A stretch of DNA of 64,000 bases from Psettodes erumei (GCA_016785225.1 JAFBJZ010000375.1:5003501-5067500); one strand, 5' to 3'. Positions 35,737-49,279 are shown, counted from the stretch's first letter. A program made the numbers and translations. Notes: generated by a model not told the origin, from the sequence alone.

Positions 35737-38700
35737 CACTTAAGTTTATACATTGTTTTTGCTATCTGGAATCACATGATATTCCAGTCTTGCTATGGAA
35801 ACAGGCACCTGATGATTAAAGATACAGTTCAGCAATAAGAAAATAAAATGCAAAGTGTTGGGATACCTTTTAATGGGACTTTGGTTTGTTACTTCAAAAG
35901 TGTGGTTGTGTTTTGCATTTACTGTGGGCACAGAAACTTAATTAACTGAGACACTGAAACCTTTTATTTGTGCTTTATTTGACTGAGCTGTCAGTGTTCC
36001 ACACTCTATTGTTATTCTCACAGTAATCAATATCTGCCATAAGACGTGGTGGAATCAATTCTTATGGTTCATGTTAGAGTTCATTCAAGGGCGTGTGGCC
36101 AGCAAATGCTTTATGACCTCACGCCTCTCATGAGAAAGACACCATAGCAGTCAAAAGTAACTGCAACATGTGGGAGTCAACATGAGATGAAATGTAGACA
36201 TGGAGTGTTTGCATTAATAAACAGGTGGAACAGAAGGGTCTTATTGGTAGTTGCTAAGGTCTGATCGGTCAGCAGATTGTCAAAGGGTTCATAGAGCAAG
36301 GGGTCATTAAATGGTCTTTAGAAACAAACTAGGCTCTTGTATTATATGAAGTACATATCTAAGGAGCTGCAAGCTTCTCTACAGTGGGTTTTTGCAGTAG
36401 TATTTGAATCAGTTATACACATGACAGAGCAGTAGTGAAGATGTGTGTCAGATTCTTCTTAACCATGGACCTGATTCTGGGCCAGACTCTCTCAGTAACA
36501 ATAAAGCAGCATAGACAGGGTGCATTTTACACTTGCTTCCAATGCACTCTTTCTCCTGTCTGCCTATCCATCCCTTTTTCAGCACTGTGTTCCATTTTAT
36601 TTAAAAAGAAGAAAAAAACTGTTTGGTAAGTATAGTTTTATAGCTGTAACCTGCTGAGCAGCTTTTGAGAGAGGACTGGTTTCTCTTACTTTATATTAAG
36701 ATAATATTATTCAGTAGTACTAAAAGCAAGACCAAAAAAACATGACAAAAAAATATGAACTAATAAGTGTTGCTTTTGAATAGAGAGGCCACTGAGTGAG
36801 ATACGGTAAAAAAAAACTTATTATCAAAAAAAAAATGTTGTAAATTGTGCATGGAATTTAGTGGGCTTAAGCAACATTAAGAAACAGCCAGTGTTTTCAA
36901 GGCTGCCTCAACGATTTTCCAGAACTGACGACTGGATTGCATAAAAGGTGTAATGAGACAAAGGTCTCTGGGGACCGCTGAGGGGCAGATTTAAAATGAT
37001 TGAAAGGTGCAGTACATAAATTAATAGGATATGCGAAGTGATGAGGGAAGAGAGCTGAGACCAGACAGCAGAGATGGATGGGTAAGAGCTCCCTTGGGCA
37101 GTGTAAGGTCACTGGACAACACAGAGGCTACAGAAAGATACTCAAGATCCCAATGCCACCATCAACCTGAAACTGCTGTATGTTAATGCTAAGAGGCCTG
37201 GAGATTATAACACGCTCATTAGTTTTTGCTCATTCATATTTCTACATTTTATCTACTCACTCAATTAATTATTTTTTTTTACAATTTATTGTAGTTTTTA
37301 CTATTTCTTTCCTAACTGTGTGTTAAACAGGTTTAACAAAGTAATTTTCTGATTGATTCTGGCTCAGATTCAGATTTCTGTACCTGCTGGTCAGCTGTTG
37401 TTAATATAATAAATGCATTGTGAACTGATAAAATAGAAAGATGCTATGATGTTATTGGAGTTTCCTGCAGTTGCCCTGCAGTTCAATAATTGCACCTTTT
37501 AATTAGGATTGAATTAATTCTGACTGAAGTTCTGCTCATACCACAACAGGTACTGGGTTTGCATGGCTACAACATTACAGGGGATGTTTTGAATTTTACA
37601 GTAATTGCTGCCTAATTTTCCCAATTTTCAACATTACCCTAAATGACTGCAATTGCTATAATGGATTTGTTCCCTCTTTGGTGCTATAAAGTAATCATAC
37701 ATTGATTTTTATAAAATTACCACAGTGTGTTTGTATATTGTTGGCTACTGCACTCTTTTTAAAAGCATGTGTTTGCCATTTTGTTTTCTAATTCAGTGTT
37801 CTGCTTTACAGTTATTTCTCTCCAAGGGTGTTTTCCCTATCATATCTTTTAATTAGCACAGGCTCTTTAGAGGAAGAGATATTACACAAAATTTACCCTC
37901 CTATTACACTAATGCAATTACCTCTACCTCTCTGATAATGCCTCTTTGACCCAGAGAGCAATGGACAGTAGATCATCACAGTCTACCATGCCAAATTGGT
38001 GTCACCTTTGTCCATATAGAAGTAGGCTTGGTTAGAGTGTGTGCAATTGAGCCTCTGGTGGCCAAACATGTACTTACTGGGCCTGGATGGGCTTCTTCCA
38101 TGAAGCCTGAAGCTTAAGTATAGGACTTTTGGTAACCACACTCCTGTAATAAGTGATGAACTCCCTCCCCTTTACAGAGCTGGAGGATTTTGCTAGGGGA
38201 GAACAGTGCACAAGCTACCATGGATGGATAAATCGCTTTTCAGTCCATTATTGATGTACTTAATCAACCACAGTTGATTATTCAACAGTCAATTACACAT
38301 GGTGTAAGATGGATTTCAGTTTATCTTTCATGTGTCTTTGGTTGCATTCACACATGTATTTATAGTGGTCCCATTATGAACAGTTCCACTTTTTTATGCT
38401 AAATTTGAACAATAACCAAGAGCTGCTGAATGATTGATACTGACACTCATTGTGTGTCAGTTTTTTGAACTTGTAATAATATTATATTATTTGCTTCTGT
38501 GTTTTCCATTTGGAAAATGGAAAGAAAAACACTCTTCACTCTCTTCACTCTTCTCATGTAAGTACTGACTTTCTTTAAAAGGCTTTTCCTTTTTTGATTA
38601 GGACAGCTAGATTTTTGTTGTGATTGATTTTCTTTTTTACAAAAGGCAAGGCGAGCTAATTTCTTCCTGTGCTGTGGCTGAAGATAAATCAAAGGCCATT

Positions 38701-39179
38701 TAGTTACTAATTGACTGAGCATGAGAGGAAAGTCTGAAGCATCTCCTTTTCTTTTTCCTGATAGTCACAGTGTTGGTCTCATTAATCACACGATTAATAA
38801 GGCCAGATTAGTTTCCTAACCAGAGACAGGAATCATTTTTCAATATACCAATTACTCTATGTCTTCCAAAATGTCATGTATTTTAGAACACAGTGCCATC
38901 TTATGACTATATTAACAGCTTCAGCACCCATGGGGATTTTGACAGGGTGTCTATGCCAAAGATGCATGGGAACCGTAGTTCTCAAATGTCAAAAAGTAGC
39001 AGTTGTTACATTTTTGGTAAAATTATGGGGTGTTCCCATTTTTCTCAGGCAGTATTAGACACCCATTTAACTTTAAGAATGATCAGAATAGTACAGCATC
39101 AGGTTTAAGCTTTTCAGAAATGAGAGAAGCCATCCAGTGGGACAAAAAAAATTTAAATGTAGTTGAGGGTTTGTTATCA
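35737..39179. other. noncoding, nothing firm
   Basis: No gene is seen. Poly-A tracts occur at 36604-36618 and 36808-36835. A segment at 37790-37960 is rich in AATTAG and AATTAC cores and looks element-like. Several AG/GTAAGT coincidences exist (for example 36583 and 36626), but the enclosed segments are too short and AT-rich to support. Confidence 0.4.
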
Positions 39180-39600
39180 GAGCCAGGCTGCAGCCGAAGT
39201 TAGCCTGGAAGTCGAGTGGGACTCTGGGCCTCTATCAGGCCAAAAAAAATGCTGCACTGTTCTCTATAAGTTGAAACATTTCAGCCAGTCTTTAACTTTT
39301 TCGTTTTGTTTTGTTTTCAGCTTTTTCTATATTTTGTGTTGAACCTAGAGCTGCTCTTTCATGCCATGACAACTGCAGCAGCTGCACATTTAACTAACAT
39401 GCTACTACACTATCTTGCAGAGCACACCTGCAAAATGTAGCCACTTGTCAATTCCTTGCCACAGCTCTTCTGACTCTGGAAATACTAACTCTGGGCCAGT
39501 GTTTGGCTAGGCTGATAGATGGCAGTGAGAGCTCAGTGAGATGTCGGCTGGAGCAGTTTGAGTCTGACACCATGCCAGCACTCAAAGTGCAGCATGAAGC
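39180..39600. repeat. candidate unclassified interspersed repeat
   Basis: The segment is locally GC-richer. It carries phrases (GAAGTTAGCCTGGAAGTCGA, then TGTTCTCTATAAGTTGAAAC and TTTCAGCCAGTCTTTAACTT) that I associate with dispersed noncoding repeats in percomorph fish. No open frame with known motifs is present. Assignment is from memory and uncertain. Confidence 0.3.
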
Positions 39601-41004
39601 CGTACTCTCGCTTTTCATTGCTTATTCCCCTAAATACATTATTATACTTTTATTATCTCAAAGAACTATTATGCTAAAGGTCAATGCTCTATCAAAGAGC
39701 CACCAAAAGAAAAAAAGTAAACAGTAGCAACATAAAGTATGTTTTGCAAGAAATGTAATGCTATTTAAATTACATTTTTTTTAAACTAACACAACAAGGA
39801 AATCTTTTCAACCCAAAATGCTCATGCTGAATATTCACTAGTTTACTATTTCTTCCTAAAATATCTACACCTGGCAATAGAAACATGACTATTTTATGGT
39901 TATGTTGAGGTAATTCAGAGCACTGGGCTGGGATAAGGAAAACTCATGCCTTTGAATGTATTCTTTAAAAGTCAGGGCTGACATCCTGAGCTTTGTATGC
40001 AGAACCACATACACAGATCTCCGCCACTTTCTCCGCAATTTGTTTGCCTTTTATATTTTATCTTTGGAATTTCAACATTTTAGAATAAAATGATCGATTG
40101 AATCAGTTTGTATCAATGAACCCACTTAGGTGAGACTGTTTTCCATGGAGGACAGTCTATTTCACATTATATATTAAAGGGACAAAGCCTCCAGAGACAG
40201 GATGTTCTGGGTGTCCAGGTCTCCAGTGATAGCAAAGGAAAGGCTAAAGTGACATTGCTATGGAGCAACAGAGTCTACATGGTCAGGGTACATGAATGGA
40301 TCAGCAGAAAATTGGCTTTTCATTTCATATTGACAGTTGCCATTTTTAATTTTTCATTTTTAGCAAGGCTATGAGCATTTAATAACCTTAATCATGTGTT
40401 TATTACTGTATCCACAAAGGCAAAGGTCCCCTAAACCTTAAAAAGTGGTCATTTTAACTGTAACATGTGTTTTCCTAAATTTAATCAGTTTAAGTCATTT
40501 TGTGTCAAAACCATAACCATAGGGTTGTCAGCTCAGAAAACCATTTTGTGTCGTCCCAGAGGGCACGGGCAAACAACATAATTTGGTATTTAATTCGGAG
40601 GTTAATTGTGTGTTCATTAATTAACCGTGAGATTAGTGTATTAAAGAATAAGTTCCTCCCCTATAATATGAGTATAAACTTCAGACTTCTGCACCCCACT
40701 GTCTTAGCATCTTCAGTTTTGCCTTTAACAAAAATTCATTTTCAAATTCTGTATAATTGACTTTCACTTACTTATCACTTTCCTTCCTTCCTATTTTTGA
40801 GGGTTTGTATTTTCTTCGGTCAAAACTATTATATATGCCAAAAACTACATAATAAAACACACTACATTCAACATACCAAACTATAAAATTGTCCAAGATG
40901 GTGTCTTCGCTCACCGGGTAACAATGGCGGGCACAATTCTGCAATTGGTTATTGGTAAAAATGGCTATTTTTCCTGCCCTGTGACTGAAAGGGTTCAGTG
41001 ATTA

Positions 41005-41008
<4 letters not shown>
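39601..41008. other. noncoding, nothing firm
   Basis: No gene is seen. Around 40890-40985 a CpG-containing phrase (GATGGTGTCTTCGCTCACCG) suggests a younger inserted sequence, but no family can be named. Confidence 0.4.

Positions 41009-41049
<41 letters not shown>
41009..41049. repeat. (TG)20 microsatellite
   Basis: A perfect TG run of about 41 bases ends in TCTGTTTG. Confidence 0.97.
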
Positions 41050-41050
<1 letters not shown>

Positions 41051-43019
41051 TGTTTGTACAAGCCAAAGGCAGTTCTAGGGTGTTTTCAGTGTTACTATAT
41101 TAACAATGATATTCTATTGAGACTGATTGGATTTATTTGGCACAGGTATACATAGAAAAAATCTATTTTAAACATTGACTGAATACTGAATAATGAAAAC
41201 ATGTTCAGGGGCTCAGCTTCTGACTGTTGTAGTCTGCCTTGAGAAACTAGCAGGAGCTTCATCAACATGGACAGAACACACAGTCTCTGTTATAATTGTT
41301 TGCCAGAACCTCCACACCTCTCCTACTTGTTCACTCTAGCGACAGTGCAGCTGACACTTAAGCACACTGTCATGACACTAGTTAGCGTTCTATTTATTTA
41401 TTTGCAGATACTGCACGTTTGCTTATGTGTAAATTAGTATCTGTGACAATTCTTTCAGCAATGTCTGTCTGGGACATTTGTTGTATTTCATCACCTTTCT
41501 TTTCTTATCATGCTTGTGTCATCTTTCCTTTAAAAATGCCTTTCTAAAGAATTTGAAAACAGAAATATGACCTTGTATCTGTTGCACAGTATATGAGATA
41601 GAAGGGGACATAAACAATATTTTAATAAACAATAAATGACTCTGTGTAACGTGAAAGTTGCTGCTCATAGTGACAAACTCCCAGATTATTATCAGCAGAC
41701 AGCTCTAAGGAGTGTTTAAGTCTCCATCAGCTCAAAGGTTACTGTTTTTGCCAACTCTCTTTGCTTTCATCATGTTATGTTTCCAGATGCAGGCAGCTTT
41801 CAGCTTTCAGTGACAGAAGTTCTAAACAGAGCCCACTGTTTCCTTCAGAAGCTGGTAGAGAGCAAAAACAGATCTAAAGGGAATTGTAATATTGTACTTA
41901 AATTCATTGGGTTGCCAGATACATTTCTCTGGCAAACGCTAATGTTGCTCTACATGTGCTGGATGTGAAATCTCAAAACATCCACCATATCAGCTTAAAG
42001 TTTGAGACAGTCTGTAAAACTGCAGTTGGCAACTTTGCAGAAATGAGCATTTGAAAGGAGTGTAAACACACAAAAAGCAACCATGGCCCCTGTGCTTCCA
42101 AAATAGATTTCATTAGTATCAGTATTGTCAGTGGCAGATTATCAGATCTATCCATTGTAGTTTTAGCACATGTTTCGAGGATAGAGTGAGCCCTTCTCAG
42201 TTAGCAGCAGGCCAACCTAATAAATTCAGATCGTCATATGTCACATAAAGTAGATGACATTCTTGGCTCCTGTTGAACATGTCTTTTGCCACAGGTACAA
42301 ATGGAGTCGCTCCCTTGCATGGTTGTGTGTGTGCTGCTGGCAGAATCCAGTTTGTTTCATGTCACCAGTTCTGTGGACTTGTTTACTTGCTTTTTGTAGT
42401 AGTTTGTAAGGACCGATAATAATACTCATTTGTGGATGTTGGACTGACTGACAGCAGGCTGTCCTTCTTGAACACAGCATGTTTTCATGACACAGAAACA
42501 AAAATAGACTAGAGCCGAGTCCCTGATTTCGGAGGGCTGAATATGATTTGTAATCACACTGAGTAGTGCTGGATTTCTCTCAGATAAGGTCTTGTTTCAT
42601 GAATGCTACCAATCAAACGTGACTCAGTACATGTCTTTAAAAGAAAGAAAGTGAAGACTTACACTTCAGTACAAATCAGTCCAAAGTATATCTTTTTAAT
42701 TGTGAATTGTGGTTAATGTCAGCACATTAATGTTATAATTTCTTTTGGTGTCAAAGGGTTTACATGTTGTGTTTTTAATTTGAAAGATTAGAAGGGACTA
42801 AATCAGATTTGTTTGAAATGGTATTAAAAAGACCAGTGGCAAATCAGATCATTGGACTCTTATTGGAAATAGCTCATTGTAACAAACAGAAAAACAAACC
42901 TTTTGTTGTGTGTTTTTCCCCCATTTTTTTGTACAGACAGATGCCATTCTTTTTGCCGTAATCTTTTGTGCAGTTGAACAGGCTTAAATGATATATTGTG
43001 TTTATAAACATCACAAATT
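41050..43019. other. noncoding, nothing firm
   Basis: No gene or named repeat is seen. Confidence 0.4.
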
Positions 43020-46000
43020 CAGAATTGAGGGGAAGGCGATAGGTGTTTGATTAAGTGTGATGATATTGGCTCCAGCTTTATAAAGCCAACTGGTCCCAGG
43101 AGAACATTAAAAAGCTTTACATAAAAAGGGGTCACTGGCGTAATCTGGAGAATTGACAGCTTTATTAAAAGTACGATGTAATAAGGCCAGGACTTGTCCA
43201 TGTTAGATTTACAGGGTAGTTTTAATAAGCACCTTCCTGGCTGCAGACACTCTCATTCTGACACAAATATGAATTACTTGGTCTTCAGTAAGGAGTTTCT
43301 TGTCTTCGATAAGGTCAGCAAATATGGAAACATTAATTTTGTTGCATTATTTCATGTGGTGTGGCATTTCCCCACCAAAAATAGGGCATACTCTCTACAC
43401 TTGCAGTCTTGGAAACTGTAAAAGTCTTTCATGCATACTCAGGTTTATTTGTTTATTGACCTTTTTTTGCACTTTATTTAAATGATTGTACAGTTAATGT
43501 AACAGATATGGATAAGCAGTAGCCCACATAATGAGTAAACTGATTTTTATGTGTAAAATAGGTGCTTTGCTACTTTGATCTCGATCTTGTGTGGCCATAG
43601 GTGTTAAAGGATGAGAGACTGAATTTTTTAACATTGATAGACACATTAATTGGTGCTCAGAAGTGGAGCATTTTACAAAATCTAATCGAAAAGTCAGACA
43701 TAACATTTAATTAATTCTCCACCTATACTTGACCAAGGCAGCAAGCAAATGATCCTCCCTGCTATGCAGATCATGGCGTTAATGCTGCTGAGTGTATGTG
43801 TGACTGAATGACACAATTTCTTCCATGTGTTCATTGTTGTTTGAATCCATCCATCGTTTTTTGAGTCTCACAAAGCAGAGGTTCTTGTTCAGGATGTGAA
43901 CCCTGTTTGTACTCAATAAATTGAACTGGAAAAGAACTGAAAGGAAGTGCCAGATGATATGATAGCCTTCATATCCCAAGGGAAATCAAAGAAGCCTTGC
44001 TTATTGGCCATTGTGAAAGCAGCGTGTTCTAGTCCACTACAAACCCAAGAAAACTGAGCTTTTATTCTGTGAAAGATCTTTTACAGGCAACTCCACCTGA
44101 ACTAAAGCAACACAAAAGAAAACACACTATACATTATGTATGATGGTTGTTTTTGAACCACCAACCACCAGTACCTGTAGAGTACTTGTAGACATGGTCC
44201 AGCTTTTAAAGGACACATTTTGTAATATCAGCAAAGTGAGGTTGTGAAACGTTCACAGCAAGAACATTAAACATGTTCACATTTCTTTTTTGTACGGAGT
44301 GAGGCTGATTCATAACCGAGAGAACAGTTTATTGTGGCTGGTTTACTACAGTTCTCTTCTGGATCATTTGGAGAATTACAACAGAGGGGAAGATGGTGAT
44401 TAATCATCTGATGTTATCAGCCACTCGCTAATGAAAACAAGCTACAACTTCTCTTGATCATTTTGCTCATTTTGGTCCGCCTCCGTCTTCTCCTTGAGTA
44501 TTGATATTTTTCTGTCAATTGTAGCAGTAAAAAAAGCTCCGTTCAGCAATTTTTTCCCATAAATATCAAGGATCAGTGACCATCAGAGCAGCAGGGCTAT
44601 TGCTGCCTGGCATTAATGCAATCACAGGAAAATATCAGCACTCACCCAGATGATGTCAAGGTGTAATCCTGAAATGGAAAGAATGGATGGAGCTTTATTT
44701 TTGTATGATTTCCCCTGCACAAAATCTTTAATCTAAATGTTTTTGACCTGTGTCTTGTATTCACATGTTTTTGTCCAATATTCTTAGATTGTAACTGACA
44801 GCCTCTACCAATAAGAGATGAAAAATTTTATGGATTTGTTTCAGGAAACAGAATCCTGGGTGTGCTTAGACCACAGTTCGGCCGCCTTCCAGGAAGTTGT
44901 TTCCGTCACTAAATTGTCCATATACCACCACTTATGGGTTTCCAACAAAATATAGAAGTAATGCATCTTTGTGCATCATTGTATTCCACTATGTTCAACA
45001 TTAGCTCAGTGCTGCTTGTGCAATACAAGAAGCACACCGTAATCATGCCTCACTTTAATTTTATTAGTGATGTTTGACCAGCCTGTGGGTTTTTGTAACA
45101 ATGGTATTTGTAACAAATACCCACAGGAAGGAAGTAAGGGCCTATATAAATTAAAATGGCCAGTTACATTTATATAGGCCAGGGTATCCTTGTTAAAAGG
45201 AACAAGAAAAGTTAAGGATCGAATATTCATAAGTGTTAAAATGGTTTACCATATAAGATAAGATTCTTTGTGTTTAAAACATGTCTAATAAAATTAAAAG
45301 GAGCAAAGATTCCAAAGTGCAAATATTCCTTGTACCTTAATTTTTAAAATTTATTTTATATATTTTTTATCACCTATCCCCCTGAGGTTTTGTGGATATT
45401 ATTCACATCTTAGATTTGGACCAGATTTTCACCAAACTGAACCAAATGCACACAACCTTTTAACTTAAACTTGTATATGATCACACAAAACTGGCTTTGT
45501 GTGTCAGGTGTTATGACCTATGCATACCTAATAGACTGGTGTGTTTGTGTAATTTATGAAACTTGATAATAGCATCTGCTCTCATCATCTCACCTCCTCT
45601 ATAAACTGCTACACTCATTACATAGTTGTTAATATTTGATACTATTCTACAAATCCTGAGGCATGCTGTGGTTTAGGATGATGAATATTCAGCAGCTAAT
45701 TACATATGATTGTTAAGGCTCTTCATTACTCTGTATGGGAGAAGTTCAGTCCACTATGCGATTACCTATGACCCTGAGTGTCTCTTGTAGCAACACCTGT
45801 AAATCTTGATTAGAATTTGCCTAGTCTTCCCTGTTTCCAATTTAATGTCAGTAATATCTGATGAGGGGGTGAAATTAGCTAAGTAAGTCAGAGAAATTTA
45901 TTAATGGCAAAATAAACTCCACTGGATTAAAAATAGATGAGTGATATATTTCGTTAGAGAGCAGCAGTGTGCACATCTCCCAATGTTGAACATTATATCC

Positions 46001-46330
46001 GGTGCATGGTATGAGCTGTCATCAGTGATGCCAATTGATGGCTTATAGCTGAAACACATTTGATTTTACCCCGCAATAAACAAGACAATAAGTTATTAGT
46101 GGTGGTAATGTCTGCTGAGATTGATATATTTATATATCGCTGGGCCATGGTCATAAACCAGCAACTGAGCAGCTAATCTGAGGGATGCAGTATTATCTTA
46201 ACAGTGATTAAAAAGTCATGCTCTCATGACACAGGGGAGTATGTTCGCATCACATTTTTAGTCCATTAATGATGCGTTCAAACATTGATATTTGATTTTA
46301 TTAATCATTGATGGGATACTGTAGCAGGGC
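43020..46330. promoter_or_regulatory. cluster of candidate conserved noncoding segments
   Basis: Four stretches (about 43020-43205, 44330-44690, 45655-45860 and 46080-46330) have the texture of vertebrate developmental enhancers: no simple repeats, no coding frame, and many TAAT/ATTA cores next to CAGCTG-like and GATAA-like words (for example CAGCAGCTAATTACATATGA near 45692 and TTATTAATCATTGATGG near 46298). Less ordered sequence separates them. This is inferred from composition; alignment to other fish is required. Confidence 0.25.
45009..45217. other. cluster of consecutive hairpins
   Basis: Five inverted repeats follow one another in about 210 bases. Arms at 45009-45019 and 45025-45035 pair 10 of 11 over a 5-base loop. 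A weaker TCACT/AGTGA stem lies at 45050-45070. Arms at 45082-45096 and 45113-45127 (CCTGTGGGT-TTTGT) pair 14 of 15 over a 16-base loop. Arms at 45139-45151 and 45168-45180 (GGCCTATATAAAT) pair perfectly over 13 bases, also with a 16-base loop. CTTGTT/AACAAG at 45189-45206 sits inside an outer ATCCTT/AAGGAT pair. The pairing is seen directly; its meaning is unknown. Options are a structured RNA, a relic of a foldback transposon, or local template-switch mutations. Confidence 0.6.
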
Positions 46331-46899
46331 TTTGGTAATAGTCACATCAAATCCAAAAATCAGGCACAATCACCTTGAAAAATAGTCAACTAAATTTAAG
46401 TTTTAAGAACTAATAGATGCATAAAATGCAGGTCTTTTTACAAACTCATTCTGGTCAATCTGCCCCTAAATGTTGGGGAGAACACATGTTGCCATTAGGC
46501 TGACTACAGCACCGAAAATTACAGCAACTCATGCAACCATTCACAGTCTGGAGCTTGAGATGAGCACAGGATGTTTGTGTTACTTTATCTATAAAACAAA
46601 CACTTGATGGCATTCAAGTTTTTTAGGTGTGTCTGTTTCTCCCTTAGTGACACTGACAGTATTTATGCAAAATAAAATGTTTGCTCATTTTGCAGGAGTT
46701 TTAAAAATACCAACTAATTCTGAGGTGAGATAGCATCTCAAGCATGCAGGGTGAATTTCACAGATTATCTGATCATGAATCACAAGGGTGCTCACAGTGC
46801 ACAGTAAGATTAGAGCATAATGATGCATCGCACACTTACACAGTAAGATTATCTCAACAGAGCAAAGCTATATGCTCTTCTTTTGGCTTCTTCTCTCTA
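46331..46899. other. noncoding, nothing seen
   Basis: AT-rich sequence without coding or repeat signal. A repeated phrase ACAGTAAGATTA at about 46801 and 46840 is only a local duplication. Confidence 0.4.
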
Positions 46900-46919
46900 A
46901 CACACACACACACACACAC
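46900..46919. repeat. (CA)10 microsatellite
   Basis: A short perfect CA run in pyrimidine-rich context. Confidence 0.9.
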
Positions 46920-47889
46920 TCTCCTATCCTTTTATCTCTGGTACACGCACATTCCCCATCTCTCTTGGTTATAAACAAACACCCTGTCTCTCGCCTTCCA
47001 TATGCCGAGAATTTGTCTTGGAAGACATGTTGACCTCAACAGATATGTAGTGTAGCAGACAGTGATGATGAAGCACAGGTTCTGGTAATCAGTTATTAGA
47101 GTGGTTGTCTTTTTTCAATCATTATCATTAGGAAGACATCTTTAGCTCAGAACCCCCCTTATTAAACTTTCTTCTAGGTGCTGTTAACTTCAGAACAAAG
47201 TCATGACAGCATTGATGAGGGTTGCAGGTCAAAACTATAAACAGACAATAAGCAAATAAATAAAATAACTCGACCTGGTCAATCCCCAACACTTTGATGA
47301 GCACGATTCGTCACCATGGCCGAGACAAGTCGACAATGATGAGACAAGTTTGTGATTATATTTGTGATTCATTTTTCAGGCACTGGAGCTTTAGTATTGA
47401 AGAGCATCAACCAACAATGTAGTCTGGTGTTCCGGTGTTGATTTAGCAGTGACCGTTCTGGTCTCAAGATGAGCTGGGAACCTCATCATCATGAAGCGCC
47501 CCACCCCCACAGACATACTGCAGCTCCCTCTATATCGTCCTATTCCTCCGTGCTGACAAGATGATCTCCTCTGTGCAGGAAGGTCCTCACAACAGATCTT
47601 TTCTGTTGTAAATGGTGACTGGAGTTTAACTAGATATTGGGCCTTTCCTTTACATACTGTTTTTTTTTTTTTATGGGCCCATCGACGGTCACTTTTTATG
47701 TGAGTTGATGCTCATGATGGTGATGACAACAACTACAAGTTTGAGAATGAAATTTCACTCATGGTCTATTAATATTTTTTATTAATTGTTGATTTTTTTA
47801 AACTACCAACTGAATCAAAAAGTAAATTAAGTAATTTAAAGTAATTAAATAAAGAAACCTGTTACAGAATGAAATACTGAAATGAATTA
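46920..47889. other. noncoding, nothing firm
   Basis: No gene is seen. The part at 47260-47640 is more CpG-rich than the average of the window but has no convincing frame. A poly-T tract lies at 47661-47672. Confidence 0.4.
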
Positions 47890-48190
47890 TTAAATTATGA
47901 AAATGTTTGGGATGCATCCATTACAACTGGCACCAGGTCACCATTGACGTGCAGCGCTGCTGTCCCTGTAAATTTATTCTCTGCCGAATATTTAATCGAT
48001 AATAATCTTTCATGGACAGAATTATTATTAAGTATTATTTCACACACTTTCCATGAAATGGCATAAGTCATAGATTTTGCTCTAAGAATCGGTGAGCAAC
48101 AATGTTTCATTGAAATTGAGATAGATTTTAAGGACGATTTTTGTTGCAAAATCAATTTGAGCTGGGGTCTGCAGACCATTTGTTTCTGAC
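47890..48190. promoter_or_regulatory. candidate conserved noncoding element
   Basis: The segment is repeat-free, with words such as TATTTAATCGATAATAATCT and ATTATTATTAAGTATTATTT and CTTTCATGG/CCATGAAATGG inverted words. A 94-codon minus-strand frame spans it, but it carries no recognised motif and I take it as incidental. The texture is that of a developmental enhancer. There is no conservation evidence. Confidence 0.25.
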
Positions 48191-49279
48191 GTCACTCTTC
48201 TCAGGCCACCTTTTCGCTTTGATGAATTACTCTATATGGTTTGAGAAAGTCCTCTGCGAGCTCACATTTTGTACTTGTGCCCTGAATTAGTCTGACATTT
48301 CATGCCTGAATGCCTTCATGACATTTAGTTTAAGGAAATATCATGGTCTGCTGAACTGTCCAGGACTAACCACAAGCACAGATGAATATGGAATACGTCG
48401 AAGTCCTGCATTGGGATACTTCACTTTTATAGAGATGGGGATATTTAGATTTTTCAAACTTTTGATTTAGAATTATATCTCCATAGTTTTTTCCAGTTTG
48501 ATAAGTCCTTAATTAGTTGTTGTCAGAAAGCTGTCTGATTTTCCTCAGGAAATAAATGACAAGTACATCACTGGAATATTTCCCTGAAGCATGACTATAT
48601 GATTGCTTTTCTGGTTTATTTATTTTCTGGCTATAAAGATAAATTGAATAAGTTGAAATGATGAACAGGTCTCTTGATTGCTTTGAGATCAAAGAGGTAA
48701 TCTTCTTTTGCTATTTTTTCTCTTATTGATTCCGTCCAGATTACTGTTCAGAAATAAAGCAAAATTTCAAAACCCAAACACAGACTACAGTGGAGCCTCC
48801 TTGATAGGATTACTAAATAAGGACTAATAATTTCTAAAATGTTTTACTCAAATGCACTTACATCCCTTTTTAGAATAGATTTACATATTTTTTCATTATA
48901 CATGGAGCCACAGTTAAATCTACTGTGCTATTTTTAATTTTCACTAATATTTACAGGAAATTATTCATGGGTGATTTAACTCTTAATAGACGTCTCTTTC
49001 TTGAAGGTCTATGTTTTTTTTACAGTCGGTCACTCCACGTAAATCAGTTTGCATTACAATAGTGCATTTAAAAAAAAAAGATTTTTTTTTTTGTTTTTTT
49101 ATTCATTACATAAGTTGAAGAATGAAAACAAACCCACAATGGACAAATGTTTTTTACATAATTACATTTTATGGGATGATATTGAAATCAATAGAGTAGA
49201 ACTAGATAAATTAGCTATAACCCACTACCATATACTGTATAACCAGCTGCCTACATTACCCACAGTATAGTTTGACTAC
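48191..49279. other. noncoding, nothing seen
   Basis: AT-rich sequence with poly-A/poly-T tracts around 49070-49100. No gene or named repeat. Confidence 0.4.

Noticed and set aside
36584..36626. Micro-exon between TTTTTCAG and GTAAGT
   Set aside because: The enclosed 42 bases are mostly an A-rich tract. A single AG/GTAAGT pair is expected by chance.
43860..43945. ACTCAATAAATTGAACTGGA as a LINE 3' tail
   Set aside because: Only one tail-like unit follows the AATAAA word and no coding relic lies upstream.
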